A stretch of 64,000 nucleotides of DNA from Callorhinus ursinus (GCF_003265705.1 NW_020313056.1:9557939-9621938), one strand, 5' to 3'. Numbered from the stretch's first letter, positions 11,637 to 23,960 are shown. Made by a program: numbers and translations. The notes: generated by a model not told the origin, from the letters alone.

Positions 11637-11694
11637 TTTTGCTCTCCCCCTATGCCTTGATTAATGTGATCCTGGGCCTCCCTTTTCCCCATAG

Positions 11695-11817
11695 GTCCTG
11701 TTCTCGAACATCGAAGACATCTTGGAAGTTCATAAGGACTTCTTGGCAGCCTTGGAGTACTGTTTATATCCTGAGCCTCAGTCTCAGCATGAACTTGGGC
11801 ATGTTTTCTTAAAATTC
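11695..11817 (+). CDS. PREX1: PREX1 exon B: DH domain, residues about 98-138
   Basis: A 123-nt exon of 41 codons, phase 0-0, beginning [10 protein letters not shown] and ending GHVFLKF. It encodes the helical middle of the DH domain. Compared with the human sequence recalled from memory, it has tyrosine at about position 122 (human histidine) and histidine at about 133 (human asparagine). Both fall on the variable [14 protein letters not shown] segment rather than in a conserved DH motif. The acceptor is CCCCATAG/GT and the donor is TTC/gtgagt, a good U1 match despite the exon-side C. Exon skipping would remove 41 residues in frame. Confidence 0.96.
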
Positions 11818-12397
11818 GTGAGTACAATCCCCCAGCCCCTGTCGGAGGCTGTGGCTTTGGGGAAGTGGGCTTCTTCCCCAGCTTCCCCAGGCAGGCCTGT
11901 CTGGGACATGGACTGGCAGGTGGCAGGCAGGCCCAGCCTTTGCCCCCAAGAGCAATGGGAAGCAATGCAGGCCCAGCAGATTCGTGGTATTTTTAGTGGG
12001 CTCTCCCTCCCCTTAGTGCCATGGAGAGTGTGGCTCCCTTTTCCTCAGGGCTCCTTGCTGAATGCCTGTGCCCTGGGGTTCCCCAGACCTCCTTGTCTGG
12101 CAGGGCCCTCCTGCCGCAGAGTGACCAACAGGGGCAGCCAGTGCCAAGAGGGTGGCCTTGGGTCAGACAGACCTGGGGGTGAGTCCCAGTTCGGCCAGCC
12201 CCTCACCCATGGGGGTATCTTAGGGTCCCACTTCAGCTGCTGCTCAGAGAGGCTGAGGCTTTTCATAATAGCTTCTGTCTTCCTGCAGGATTGCCAAGTT
12301 GCTTGGAATAGTGAGGGGATGGCTAAGGAAGGAAGGGAGATGTGGGCCCCCTAAAACCCAGCCACTGACTACTGAGTTGATCACAAACTGGCACAAA

Positions 12398-12815
12398 CGT
12401 TCTCTTTGTGCTGGGCACTGTTCAAAGTGCTTTACATATTTTCATTCATTAAAACTTCAGAACAGGGCGCCTGGGTGGCTCAGATGGTTAAGCATCTGCC
12501 TTCGGCTGAGGTCATGATCCCAGGGTCCTGGGATCGAGTCTCGCATCAGGCTCCCTGCTCGGAAGGGGGCCTGCTTCTCCCTCTCCCTCTGCTGCTCCCC
12601 CTGCTTGTGCTCTTTCGCTCTCTCTGTCAAATAAATAAATAAAATCTATAAAAAAAAAAACCAAAAATCTCCAGAACAGCCTTCAACAGTGTGTACTATG
12701 ATTGTTCTCACTTTGGAAGTAGGGGAACTGAGACCCCGAGAGGGTGAGTCCTAATGCAAGATTACACAGCCAGTGAGAGTTAGAGCCACTGTAATCTGGC
12801 CCCAGGGCTTCTATT
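12398..12815 (-). mobile_element. MIR, antisense, split by SINEC
   Basis: The left part is GCACTGTTCAAAGTGCTTTA (12398-12465). The right part (12664-12815) has GGGGAACTGAGACCCCGAG and ACACAGCCAGTGAGAGTT. Confidence 0.8.
12466..12662 (+). mobile_element. SINEC, sense, inside MIR
   Basis: Head GGGCGCCTGGGTGGCTCAG at 12466, body with CTCCCTCTCCCTCT, tail AAATAAATAAATAAAATC and a run of A. Flanked by an imperfect duplication around AAAACTTCAGAACAG (12451-12465) and AATCTCCAGAACAG (12666-12679). It is one of only two sense SINECs here. Confidence 0.95.
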
Positions 12816-12844
12816 TTTCACCATCTTAGATGATAAGTCTCCTG

Positions 12845-13500
12845 AAATACGCATTAAACACCTACTGTGTGCCAGGCACTGTACTTGGCCCTGACGATGC
12901 TGCCCTGTATAGGACGGGTTTGTTCCTGCTGCCCTGAGGCTCATAGGCTGGAGAAATGGAGGAGGCCATTTCAGATGGTGACATGGGCTGTGCAGAATAT
13001 AAAATACAGATGTGGCAAGCAGTGACTGTGCTCGAGGATGTTTGAAATTGGGAAGTCAGGGACAGGGCTGCTAGAGTGAGCGAACAGGAGCACCCAGGTC
13101 ATCTGAGTACATTTGGTAAATGACAGATAATTTTTTAGCGTAAGTATGTCTCATGCACTATTTGGGACGGACTTATACTAAGAAATGATTTGTTGTTCAT
13201 CTGAAAGTTTGAACTCAACTTGGTGTCGTGTTTTATCTGGCAACCCTGGTCAGGGCAGGCCTCTGGACCGTGGTGAAATGGGATGATCTTGGGGAGGGAC
13301 ATTCCAGAGGGAGAGACGAGCAAGGGCAGCGGCGCCAGACTGGGAACAGGCATGTACCTGGGAGGAAGGCAGGCAGCGCCGTGTGGCCGGAGCCGAGTGA
13401 GTGACGGAGGGTGTGCAGGGGCGCCATGGGGGCAGATGCCACAGGGATCTTATTCTAAGAGTTGTAGGTTTTTAGCAGGGAGGTCATACGGTCTGCATAT
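12845..13500 (-). mobile_element. L2, antisense
   Basis: Starts with the inverted tail CACCTACTGTGTGCCAGGCA. Weaker similarity continues to AGCAGGGAGGTCATACGG. Confidence 0.65.
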
Positions 13501-14479
13501 CCCGAGCTGTGTGAATAGGCGGACGATAAGTTGGGGAAACCCTTGCAAAAGTGAGACCTGGAGCTCATGCTCCCATCCACGCCGGAGATGTCTACGTGGC
13601 TAGCTCCGTCCCTTCTCTGAGTCTCGATGTTTTGGGTGTGAAATGAGTGGTTTGGAGCAGATGGCCTCTGTGGAGCATGTGTTGCCCCCCGGGTAGCTGT
13701 GGACAACAGCCGTCACCTCTGACAATCCTGGAGCCCTCCCTGGGGGCTCACCCCTCTTCCCCAGCTGTCCCCAGTGGGCACCTGCGTACTTCTCCCGCTT
13801 CGCAGCCCAAACCCACAGCCACACGGTCCCCACCCACCACATCTGTGTGTGCACAACTGCTTGTCCGTTTCTTCTTGGCACAGCAATCAAAGCCCCATGT
13901 GGGGCCCCTAGGAGGAAATTGAACGCTTGGGCTCCTAGCTGGCAAAAGCAGCACTTCCATGTCTGCAGGGTCCCAGGCCTGGGACACAGCGGGGATTGGG
14001 CTCAATGAAAGGACAGGGGGGTGATGGAGCTGGGCATGGTTTTGAGGAGGGGGCGTTGCCATTTGCTAAACTTAACCTCTTCAAGCCTCAAGCCTTGGGT
14101 CCCCTGCCCTTTTCGCAAGCTGAAGGAGAGGAGGACATTGCAGAGCACTCCCGAGAAGGGGCTTGGGATGAGGAATGACAAACCTGCAGCGATCTTATCA
14201 CTCACTTACTCCCCTCTCCTGCAGCCATGGCAGACATTGCTAATCAGTCACAGCATTCTGCCTCTGGGCTCCCCAGGGGGAGCTCCGGAATTCTTCTCAC
14301 CAGTGTTCCAGCCAGTGCTCCTCATCGATTGGGGTCGGCATGTGAGAATAAACAGATTTGCCTCTGCTTTCTGGCCCAACCTCTTCATTGTACAGATGGA
14401 GATGGACAGGGAGACCCTGTCACCTCACCAGGCTTGGGTCCAACTTTTCATTGTCTTCCCCCTTTCAGAGTGTGCATTT

Positions 14480-15030
14480 GTTAGGACTGTCTTCATTGCA
14501 AGTGACAAAACCACCAATTCAAATAGGCTTAAACAAAGAAACAAAAGACTTTATGACTCATTCAGATGAAACATTCCAGTGAGTGGGCTTTAGGCATAGC
14601 TGGATCCAGGGCCCCATATGTGTTTGCAGGACTTGGTCTGTATCTTTGGGCTCTAATTTCCTGTGTTGGCTTCATTCTTGAGGGGTGGGGCGGTGTATGC
14701 CTCACAGCGTGGCAGAGGTGGCCCCTCAGCAGTTTCAGGCCGACACTCTCCCAGCTTGCAGTGACAGTTCAAAGGGAGCTTCTCTTCACAGTAATTCCCG
14801 CATGAGTCTTTGAGGGCTGTCCTTGGCCCAGATTGAGTCACATGGCCACTGCAGCCCGGACAGGCAGCTCTCTGACTGGTTTGGCCTGGGTCGTGTGCTC
14901 ACTCGTGGTGCCTGGGAGCGGAGCTGGGTCAGTGGGCTCCGAGTGGAGGAGGTAATTCCCAGGGGAAAACTTGGGGGCCACGACCAGAACGGGGGGGAAT
15001 GGCTGCTGGGTGGGTGAAATAAGACATGGT
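14480..15030 (+). repeat. Unnamed old interspersed repeat, copy 1
   Basis: Shares TTGCAAGTGACAAAACCACC, TGTGTTGGCTTCATTC and AGATTGAGTCACATGGCC with the copy at 19377-20090. It looks like a mammalian repeat whose family I cannot name. Confidence 0.5.
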
Positions 15031-15494
15031 CCAGCCAAGAGCCGAGGCTGTAGTTGCGGTAGACCAGGGTCATCTGGAAGAAGCACGGGGCCCGTGTGAG
15101 GCCTGTCAGGCCCCTCTCAGTTCCTCCTTGTGCTTTCTTGCTTTCATTCATGATGCCTGCTCGCTGCCGGGGACTCCATTCCCCACTGGGACTACAGCAG
15201 TAACCCCAGCAGATGCAAAGGCCCCGCCCCCACGGAGCTCACAATGCGGGTGGGGGGTTGGAGAGGGGGGAGATGGACAGTGCACAGCTGAGGAGTCAGA
15301 CGTACCGGGATCAGGGCCTACTGTATTTCCCAGATTCTGCCCAGTCCCTTTCCCTGGTGGCTTGTTCTAAACCTGTGAACCCACTCAGCTCCCTTCCTCC
15401 CCACTCTGCCTGCCTCTTTTCCCACCATCAGAACCTACCCACCCATTGCCCCACCTTGTCATAGACCCATTCACCGTGGGATAATGAATTTGTT

Positions 15495-15750
15495 GAAGTT
15501 CTAATAGTGGTAATAGCAGCCCGGATAACAACAGCAGTAATACTAGCTGATACTTAGGGAGCCCTTGCTGCGCTCCATTTTCAGCACTTAACAGTGTATT
15601 CACATGATAATCCTCACAACCACCTTATGGTGGAGAGACCATTGTTGTCTGTACTTCATGGATAAGAATGCAGGGGCTCCAAAACATGACATGCCTTGCC
15701 CAAGGCCACAGAGCTGGCAGCCTGGGAAGCCGGACTCTGAACCTGGCTGG
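15495..15750 (-). mobile_element. MIR, antisense
   Basis: Includes AATCCTCACAACCACCTTAT, CCAAGGCCACAGAGCTGGC. Confidence 0.78.
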
Positions 15751-16652
15751 AGAACGTGCACTTGGACTTAAAAGGTTGATGCTGATAGGCCCATGGAGGC
15801 TGTCTTGGCTTATCTATAAACAGGACTGATAGCAGGGTCTGTGGGCCCCGGGAAAGTTCAGGCTCTGCAGAGCAGAGCAGTCCCCCCCCCACACACCCCT
15901 CTAAAGCTACTTACATACGGTTGGGACCTTCTGCTGTCATTCCTGTGCCAGCATTGGGAGCCCAGCCCCCGCTGTAGGGCCCTGCAGACCTTCTCTGTAG
16001 GAGTAGGCTCTAGGCAGGCCACTTCCTGTCACCTTCACCCAGAAAGGCCCTTTCTTCTCTGCAGCCCACTTCACTGTGGTCTGCAGCAGAGGCCTGGCTC
16101 CACGTGCGTCTGGCAGCCCCCCTATTCACATCTTTTTTCCTTGCTTGGGTGAACCCCTGCACAGACTTCTCCTGACCAGTCTCCACTGGCCTCGATGGTC
16201 CCCTGGGCTCATTGGAGATAGAAGGAACGGAAAGAGGCCTGTGTGGGCAGTGTGGGGGATGCTGGGGTCCCCCCCTTCCCCTTCCCCGTGTATCTGCAGA
16301 CACTGGGTGAGGCAGACAGTCGTCGGTGACTCGGGGAGTGTTTCTGTGTGCATGCTGACATTGGTCACGGTGTCTGGAGCACCTTGCTTGTGTGTTGTGA
16401 TATTTCAGAGCATTTGGCCGCTCCTTGGAGTACGTGTCAGGTTTGTTCGTCCTGGGTCATCGTGACGTTGTTGGTTTTGGTATTTTTCTCTATTGATTCA
16501 TGATTATTGGCTGTGTGTGTAGCCAATACTTTTAGAGGCTTTTGAAATATTCTCTGGAGTCCATTGTGTCTCCAGCACTGTCCTTCTCATTCCGCATGGG
16601 TTATTTAACCCACTAGCCGCTCGAGTAGTGGGGGGCTGTCATTATGTCTGTT

Positions 16653-16852
16653 GTTTTTTTTTAAAGATTTTACTTATTTATTTATTTGAGAGAGAGAATG
16701 AGAGATAGAGAGCATGAGAGGGAAGAGGGTCAGAGGGAGAAGCAGACTCCTCGCCGAGCAGGGAGCCCGATGCGGGACTCGATCCCGGGACTCTAGGATC
16801 ATGACCTGAGCCGAAGGCAGTCGCTTAACCAACTGAGCCACCCAGGCGCCCC
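16653..16852 (-). mobile_element. SINEC, antisense
   Basis: A complete minus-strand SINEC with short duplication ATGTCTGTT at 16644-16652 and 16853-16861. Confidence 0.94.
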
Positions 16853-17944
16853 ATGTCTGTTTTGTAGATGAGGGAACCGAGGCAGAGAGGGGTGAAGCAG
16901 CCTGTGCCAGGTCCCCCGCTACTCAGGGAGCGTGGGCCTGGGCTTCTGACCCAGGTGGTCTGGTTCTAGAGTCACTCTGAGCTTTTCATCATTATCTGCA
17001 GTCCCCCTCTGAGCTTAGTTTGTGGATTTGTGGCTCGCAGTTCATCCCCCTTTGCCCTTCTCCTCCCATCCCCATCCATGACTTGGAGTGAGGGGTTCCG
17101 AGAGGTTGAGTCCTGGTGCTGCCACTTCACCAGGCGTGAGCCCTCGGGCCCCTGGCTTGTCCTCAGTTTTCCCATGTGCCGCTGGGGCACATAGAGTCAT
17201 TACCTGCCAGGTGACTGAGGAGTGGATGAACGGCCCCGCATTCCAAGAGAGCAGTGTGTGACAGCGACTCAGTGCTCAGCCCACGCTTGGTGTTGGCCGT
17301 CGGCTCTGGCTGTGGGCCCTTCGCTGTTGAGAGTGTCTGCCCAGGCTGTGCACCCACAGCTCCCAGCACTGAGCTGGGGCGGGCTGGGGCAGCTTATTGA
17401 TTCTGAAACCCATTCTGCCTCCTCTCTGGTTTGGTCTTTCCTGCAGCCACCCAGTGGCAGGATGACTGGGGCTTTGTTTAGAGACAAGATGAGTTGCTTG
17501 CTTTGCAGACCCACCTCTTCCTTCCTTAGCTTCTTGGGGTCTCCTGCCCAACCCCCAGCCCAAGGTCAAGGCCCGTCAGCCCATCCTGTCCAGTGGCCTT
17601 ACCCAGGACATCCTTGTTTAGGGTTTGGCAGGTTGGGAGGTGGTGTTCTGTGAGCCTTCTGGAGCCGAGATGTTCAGTGCAGAGCTTCCTGCTGGTCCCG
17701 GAAGCCCTGGCTGATGGCTAGAGACCTGGTGACCCACAGGTGACCTCCAGATTGGAAAGAGTCCAGCTTTGGGCTTAGGGGCATTTGGAGGTCAACAGAG
17801 CTAGCCCCTTGCCTCAAGACTGCCACTGCTGTGTGGCAGCGACCAGGGATCTCCTTTTCCCCCCAAATTCCTGAGCCTTCTCTAGATTCTTCAGGTTCAT
17901 ACGTACAGCGCATCGCACATAGTAGGTGTTTAAAGTCCAGCTAG

Positions 17945-18400
17945 TTAGCGAATGTTCATTGAGGGCCTATTGTGTGCCAGACACTGTGCCAGAATTGGAG
18001 AATACCTCAGTGAACAAGACGGAGGTGGTCACTGCCTCTGGGGGGCGGGGAGAGCTGACTGCTATGTGGGAATAGACAGATACATAACCTGAATCCTTCC
18101 CGTTTACACCTGGCTGGCTTCTTTAGCTAGGGTCGTCCAGGTGTTGTTTGAGGAGGGGGGATCTGAGTTGGGGAGTAGCCAGGCTTGGGGGGAAGAATGT
18201 TCTGGATAGAGGGTATGGCAAGTGCAAAGCCCTGAGGTAGGAATAGGCTGGTAAATTCAAGGAGTAGATAGAAGGCCAGTGAGATGGGGTCAGAGAAAGG
18301 CAGGGTCACATTATTTGGCCCTTGAAGTTCATAATCAAGTGTTGGATTTCATTCATAGTGCAGCAGAATACCAGTGGGGCGTGTTCAGCGGAGGCGTGAC
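17945..18400 (-). mobile_element. L2, antisense
   Basis: Includes GGGCCTATTGTGTGCCAGAC, AGTGCAAAGCCCTGAGGTAG and GGCCAGTGAGATGGGGTCAG. Confidence 0.8.
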
Positions 18401-18434
18401 ACAGCCTCACTTGCACTTTAATGCTAAGGATGGA

Positions 18435-18650
18435 CACTTACTGAGCACTTACTATATGCTGAAGCCTTGTGTTTTAACTCATTTAATCCCTCTAACAACC
18501 CCATGAATTAAGGACTATTGCTAACTCCACCTTCCCGATGATGAGATGGAGCCACAGACAGGCCAGGGAACTTGGCCGAGTTCATACTTGGAAATGCAGA
18601 GCCAGGATCGCAAGCCCAGGCTGCTGGCTTTGAGTCTGCGCACTTGACCC
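18435..18650 (-). mobile_element. MIR, antisense
   Basis: Includes TTAACTCATTTAATCCCTCT and GATGAGATGGAGCCACAGAC. Confidence 0.78.
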
Positions 18651-18890
18651 TGGGCCCTGGGCTGTGCTGCTTCCTGAAAGGTTACTCAGGCTGCTGGGTG
18701 CAGACTTGGGGCAGGAGTGGAGGCTGCGAGGCCCACAGTGAGTGCACACCCCCCTACCTGAGGTTCCTTCTGCTGTGTGGTCGCTCAGGGTCTGGGGCTC
18801 CTCCCGGCCTGGCCCAGCCATCAGCACATCTCAGAGCGTCCGCTTTCCTGCCACGGGCTCTCTCCCACAGACTCTGTCCTTGTCTTGCAG

Positions 18891-18995
18891 AAGGACAAGT
18901 TCTGCGTGTATGAGGAATACTGTAGCAACCACGAGAAGGCCCTGCGGTTGCTTGTGGAACTCAACAAGATCCCCACTGTGCGCGCCTTCCTTTTG
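18891..18995 (+). CDS. PREX1: PREX1 exon C: DH domain, residues about 139-173
   Basis: A 105-nt exon of 35 codons, phase 0-0, starting [14 protein letters not shown] and ending TVRAFLL. It encodes the DH segment with the conserved [12 protein letters not shown] element typical of Dbl-family conserved region 2. The acceptor is TTGTCTTGCAG/AA with a good pyrimidine tract. The donor is TTG/gtaagt, a near-ideal U1 match. The translated segment is identical to the human protein as I recall it. Confidence 0.97.
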
Positions 18996-19116
18996 GTAAG
19001 TTTACTTGTCACCCTCCCTTCTACTCTGCTTCAGGCTTGCGGATCTCTGGGCACAAGAGAGTTTCACGCTGACCCATGTTGCCTGGCTCAGCTGGGAATA
19101 ACAGCTGGGGTAATGC

Positions 19117-19335
19117 TGGGATCACCAAATGTTTTCTGTAAGGGGCCAGATTTTTGCCTTTTTGCATCAGGCACTCTTGGTCACAGCGACGCAGTTTTGC
19201 CATTGCAGCATGAAAGCAGCCACAAATAATACATAAAGGAGTGAGCATGGCTGTGTTCCAGTAAAACCTTATTTACAAAACAGGTGGCGGGTTGGATCTG
19301 GCCCTTGGGCCACGTTTGCCAATTTCTGATCTAAA
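19117..19335 (+). mobile_element. hAT-like MER-type element
   Basis: Contains TTTTCTGTAAGGGGCCAGAT and GGTTGGATCTGGCCCTTGGG, the two ends of a common mammalian non-autonomous family. I do not assign its name. Confidence 0.7.
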
Positions 19336-19376
19336 GTAACGATCCTGATAAGAGTGGTAGCAAGGGTAGTAATGAT

Positions 19377-20090
19377 TGTATTGTTAGGGTTGTTTAATTA
19401 TAAGTGAAAGAAAATCCAGTTAAAATTGGCTTATGCCAAATTTTTTTTTTTTAAGATTTTATTTATTTATTTGACAGAGAGAGACACAGTGAGAGAGGGA
19501 ACACAAGCGGGGGGAGTGGGAGAGGGAGAAGCAGGCTTCCCGCAGAGCAGGGAGCCCGATGCGGGGCTCGATCCCAGGACCCTGGGATCATGACCTGAGC
19601 TGAAGGCAGATGCTCAACAAGTGAGCCACCCAGGTGCCCCCCCCCCAATTTTTTTTTATGGGTTCACTTTTCTGGGAAATTTAAGACCCAAGAGGGCTTC
19701 AGGCATAGCAAAATCTAGGTGTTCCAGTATGTCATTAAGAATGTGTTTCTTGGTTCTGCTTTTCTCTGCCTTGGCTCCATTCCCAGGGAGGCTTCCCCAC
19801 GTGGTGCCAGCATGGCCTCCAGCAGCTCTGTGCTTACACCTCTCATAGCAGAGAGGCTTTAGGATAGGAAAGCTCCTTTCTCAGGAGTTAACAGCAAAAA
19901 TCCTGGGTCTGGTGCTCATTGGTTCAGCTTGGCTCAAGACCTTATCCCTGAACCAATTGCTGTAGGTGGAGGGTTTGGTTGTTCCTCTGATTGGTCACTG
20001 CTGGAGCTGAGGGGCGGAGTCAACTCCACCCATACCACCAGCTCCAAGGGTGGGGTGGAGGCCTAAAGGACAGTTGGTTTGTACTTGTGC
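19377..20090 (+). repeat. Unnamed old interspersed repeat, copy 2, split by SINEC
   Basis: Same family as copy 1: AAGTGAAAGAAAATCCAG, GCTTCAGGCATAGCAAAATC, CTGAACCAATTGCTGTAGG, CTCTGATTGGTCACTGCTGG. Confidence 0.55.
19441..19640 (-). mobile_element. SINEC, antisense, inside an older repeat
   Basis: A young-looking minus-strand SINEC with the typical GAGGGAACACAAGC body. It interrupts the old repeat at 19377-20090. Confidence 0.94.
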
Positions 20091-21724
20091 AAGTTAAGTT
20101 GGGAAGAGACATTGGTCAGACCAGACAGCAGACATCCCTGGAGGTCTTCTCTACAATTGCAGAGAGCTTCACTTGTGTAGAAAGGTTCTCATTTGTGATT
20201 TCCTGGGAGTTTTACCAGCTACTGTCTATTGTGGGTGAGTTAAGATATACATTTGTCTGCTCTGCAGACATCCCAAATAACAGTGGTTTAAACAAGGTAG
20301 ACGTTTATTTCTCTGTCATGGTAAGAGTGTGGATGTAGACAGTCTGAGGCTGGGATGGGGGCCCTAGTGTCAGGGGCCAGTGCCCTGGGCTGTGCACTCA
20401 TCCACTGGTCTAAGTTGACTTCTTGCTACTTCCGCATTCCGGGTAGTGGGGTGCAGGAAGGGTGGGAAGGAGGGCCTGCCCTTCTCCTTTTAAGGGCACA
20501 GTAGGAAGCTGCACACATCTCTTCTGCTCACATCCAGGACCTTGCCACGTGGCTACAACCAGCTGCAGGGGAGGCTGGGGCATGCAGCTGTGTGTCCAGA
20601 TGAAAATTGTGTTGCCGTGGAAGAATACAGTAGGGGACACCGCATAGCCCTTGCCAGCAGGTGATTCTGATGACTCTAAAATCTGAAGTGACTTCCCAGG
20701 AGTATGTCTCCCAAGAGACTTCCCAAAGCAATTGAGCTTCTCATGGGTTCAAATCCTGAGCCCTCACTTCTAAATCCCCAGCTCATTCAGTCAAAGACCA
20801 GCATCCCCACCCCCAAGAACGGTTTTATTTCCCAACAGCGTGTAGAAAATAAGGCACACAAAAGTAGAACAGCTAACAGAGCACAAGGGGTGTTAACCAC
20901 GTGCCCAGAGGGCTAAGCTAAACGATAAAATTCTTACCTGTGCTTCTCCCTGATGCACAGTCTCCAACAAAGTATTTCCAGAATTTTGATTCAAAAATGC
21001 GTGTTTTCTTCACTAGTACGTTCGTGTTGCTTGGTCCATTTTTAGGGAGCATCTGAAGAAGGGCAGATGGGTCTCAAGTGTCTTAGCGTTCAGGACTGAT
21101 GCTGTTGGCCGCTCTTATTTGCATCCTTACCTTTCCGGTTTTATACTTAGATTCATTAAAGAGTCGGGGCCAGAAGCAAAGATGAAGTCATGTAGCACAA
21201 GACCACACATGGCCCCACTTCCGTGTTCGACCTGCTGACTTGAGTCCTGTAGTTCCTGCTGCCCAGGTTCTAGGCTGCTGGCTGAGGGCCCCTCTTCCTG
21301 GGGATGTCCCCTTGGGCTCAGCTGGGGGAAGCAGGAGATGCCAGGATGGTGTTAGCAGGGGTGGGCGAAGGGAAGGGCCCACTTTCTCTTTCCTTCCTTC
21401 CTCTCTCTCCTGCAGTCTTTCTGGTGGGCCAGGCTGCTGTTTTCCCAGCAGCAGCTGAGTGGGGCTGGATCCGGCCGGGGAAGGACACGGGGGGAGGACA
21501 CGAGGAGGGGGCTGTGCCAGCCCATGCCTCGTCTTCCCGCCTCCCTGCTGGTGTCTCCCAGCTTTTGGCCACTGGCAGGAGAGCTGTCCTGAGTCTGTCG
21601 TGGGATGTTAAGGCATTGGGAAGAGACAGGATCTGGCTTTCCAGTCACGATGTGTTGTGTGCTTGCTGAGAGATGGGTTGGGGATTTCATCTTTCTGTGA
21701 CTCAGTTTTCTTGTCTTTAAAATG

Positions 21725-22195
21725 GGGGTAATTTATTCATTTATTTGTTCATTCTAAATCTTGGGGGATGACAGGAACCAAGGCAAGAAAAGGCCTTGCT
21801 GTCATGGAGCAGCCATTCTAGTAGGAGAAACTTACGTGTTGTATTGTGTGGTGTCAAGTCCTCTGGAGGAAATACAGTAACTTAAGGATGATAGGCTGTT
21901 GGAGGGAGTTAGGGTGGTGGTCGCTATTTTAGATTGGCCTGTGGGAAAACCGTGTCTTCGGTGTTTAAGCAGAGACTTTGGTAAAGTAAGAGAGAGAAGC
22001 AAGGAGTATCTGGGAGGAGAGCATTCCAGGTAGAGGAATTGTACGTCCCAAGGCCTTGAGGTAGGAGAGTATTTGACAAATAGCAAGAAGGCCAGGGTAG
22101 CTGGAATGCAGGAGGAAGTGAGATCGGAAGAGTTGAGAGGCCAGATAATAGAAAGAACATTTAGGCATCGGAAGGGATCTGAGATTCTTAAAAAC
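21725..22195 (-). mobile_element. L2, antisense
   Basis: Includes GTCATGGAGCAGCCATTCTA, GGAGAGCATTCCAGGTAGAG and CCCAAGGCCTTGAGGTAGG. Confidence 0.75.
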
Positions 22196-23374
22196 CTTTT
22201 ATTGCAGGATACAGCGACATGCACTAAATGCACTCATAGCGTGACACCTCACCCAGATCAATTCTGTGAAGGAGCAGAAGTTAAAGAGATAATTTTCACA
22301 AGTTTTTCCCATTGTGCTCGGAGTGTCATCTTGCTAGGATAGTGAATGGCAGCTCTGTGTGCGTTTGCCTTTTTTTCTTTTTTTTTTCCTTAAATGAAAA
22401 TAAAGTGAAACAAGAATTTGGAGTGTCTGGGGAGAAGTGCGGTTGGCAGCTTTGACAGTTATGTGAAAACCCCTTGATCCTGGACAAAGAGCCAGGCCCT
22501 TCTCCCTCCTGGTCCTGGGGGCTTCTGGAAAGTGCTCCCCTGCCCCCAGGCTCCCCTCTCTCTGCCCGGAGCTGACATCACCAGGGCAGCTTGTGGTGAG
22601 CTAGTGCTCTGAGGACAAAGGCCTGAGTGTGAGCAGTGTGGGGCCTGGCATCTCCCAGCTGCCGCAGCTCCCATCCCCCGTCTGTGCCCCGGGGGAGATG
22701 CGGGGGTGGGGGCCAGGCAGCTCCTGCCAGAGCAGGAACCTGGGCTCGCCGGGATTCTGCTTCTCCAAGCAGAGGGCCCCCTGAGCTCCCTGAAGGGCAG
22801 CAGGTTTGAGTCTCGGAGCTGTCCTTCTGCTTTTGTGTGCCAGTTCCCCATCTGTAAGAGGGAGGGAGAGAATGTCCCTGCTTATCCTGGGGCTGTGAGG
22901 AGCGCAAGGTACAGGGCCTGGCACGTGGTAGGCACAGGGCAAATGGTCTCTGGGCTTGTTTTCACTTGAATGTAAGCAGGCAACTTGGATCTGATTTGTT
23001 GGGCAGGTGCCCCAGTGCTTGGAACCATGCCCAGCCCATAGTACACGCACAATATTTCTTCGCGGAATGAATAAATGAATGAGTGAGCGAGTGAGTGACA
23101 GGTTGGGAATCCTTCTCCCCAGGAGTTCCTGTGTCATCTGCGGTCTGCCCGCGCGGTGTCGAGGAGGGAGACGGGGACTGCGGGCTGTGTGGGCAGGTCG
23201 CTCGTTCCTTAGTTTGTCCTTCCCTTCCTTCCTGCGTGCATGTCGGCGTGCATGCATATACTGGGCACGTAGTGAGCCCCGGGACAGGAGGGTGGGGGGT
23301 TACGGTGGGGGACTCAGTTCATTTTCCAAATCCCGTTACCCTCCCTCTGCAGAGGTAGCCAACCCCCGTTAGAA

Positions 23375-23715
23375 TTTGGTTTATTTTCCTTCCATCTGTG
23401 TCTTTGTATTTTACTACAGATGTGTTCTCCACAAACAATGCCTGGTTCTGTTGTGTGTGTTTTTAAAAGCTTTGTGTGAATGGGTTCATAGCATCCACAT
23501 CCTTCTGTTTGTGAGGTCCACCCATGTTGCTCTGCGGTGTGCCTGGTCCCCCGTTTCCACCGCCATGGAGTGTGGCGATGTGTCAGTCGACAGGCGTATT
23601 TTTTCCGTCCTTCATTTGGTGGCTGTTCAGGTTGCTTTCCATTTTTTGCTGTTCCAAACAAGGCAGTTTTGAATGTCCCCGTTCCTGTCTCCTGGTGCAT
23701 ATCTGTGAAAGTGCC
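23375..23715 (+). mobile_element. L1M-type 3' fragment
   Basis: Includes GTGAATGGGTTCATAGCATC, GTGGCTGTTCAGGTTGC and CCAAACAAGGCAGTTTTGAA, the decayed signature of an old L1 3' region. Confidence 0.55.
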
Positions 23716-23740
23716 TGTAGTTCCTACAGACTAGTGGTTC

Positions 23741-23960
23741 GCAAACTTTTTTGTAAAAAGCCAGATAGTGAACAGTTCAGGTGTTGTGACCGTATGGTGT
23801 CTGTCACAACCACTCAGCTCTGCCACGGTAGCTTGGAAGCAAGCACGTGCAGGTATGTAAACAAAGGATGTGACTGTGTTCTAGTGAGACCCTGCTTACC
23901 GCAACAGGGAGCGGGCAGGATTTGGCCCAGGGAGGACAGGTTGCCAGGCCTTGATCTAGG
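23741..23960 (+). mobile_element. hAT-like MER-type element, same family
   Basis: Contains TGGTTCGCAAACTTTTTTG, AACCACTCAGCTCTGCC, CAGGATTTGGCCCAGGG. Confidence 0.7.

Larger units (their letters stand above)
7687..11694 (+). other. PREX1: PREX1 intron A-B
   Basis: A 4.0-kb intron. The first 1.1 kb (7687-8800) shows no clear repeat except a short L2-like tail near 8490-8525 and a 22-bp-period duplication at 8617-8653. It then holds an old L1M 3' end interrupted by a younger L1 (8805-9365), an L2 (9655-9960), an antisense SINEC (10273-10492), an L1M piece split by a MER5A-like copy (10560-11060), a MIR (11295-11490) and a TTTTG-rich tract (11588-11636). The acceptor is preceded by a C/T-rich stretch ending CCATAG. 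Confidence 0.8.
11818..18890 (+). other. PREX1: PREX1 intron B-C
   Basis: A 7.1-kb intron. It holds a MIR split by a sense SINEC (12398-12815), an antisense L2 (12845-13500), a copy of an unnamed old repeat (about 14480-15030), L2 and MIR remnants (15140-15280 and 15495-15750), an antisense SINEC (16653-16852), an L2 (17945-18400) and a MIR (18435-18650). The stretches 11818-12390, 13510-14470, 15760-16640 and 16860-17930 show no gene and no repeat that I recognise with confidence. Confidence 0.8.

Noticed and set aside
22601..23257. 218-codon open frame on the minus strand
   Set aside because: It covers a MIR and an L2 tail in antisense. The protein is low-complexity and unlike any family I know.
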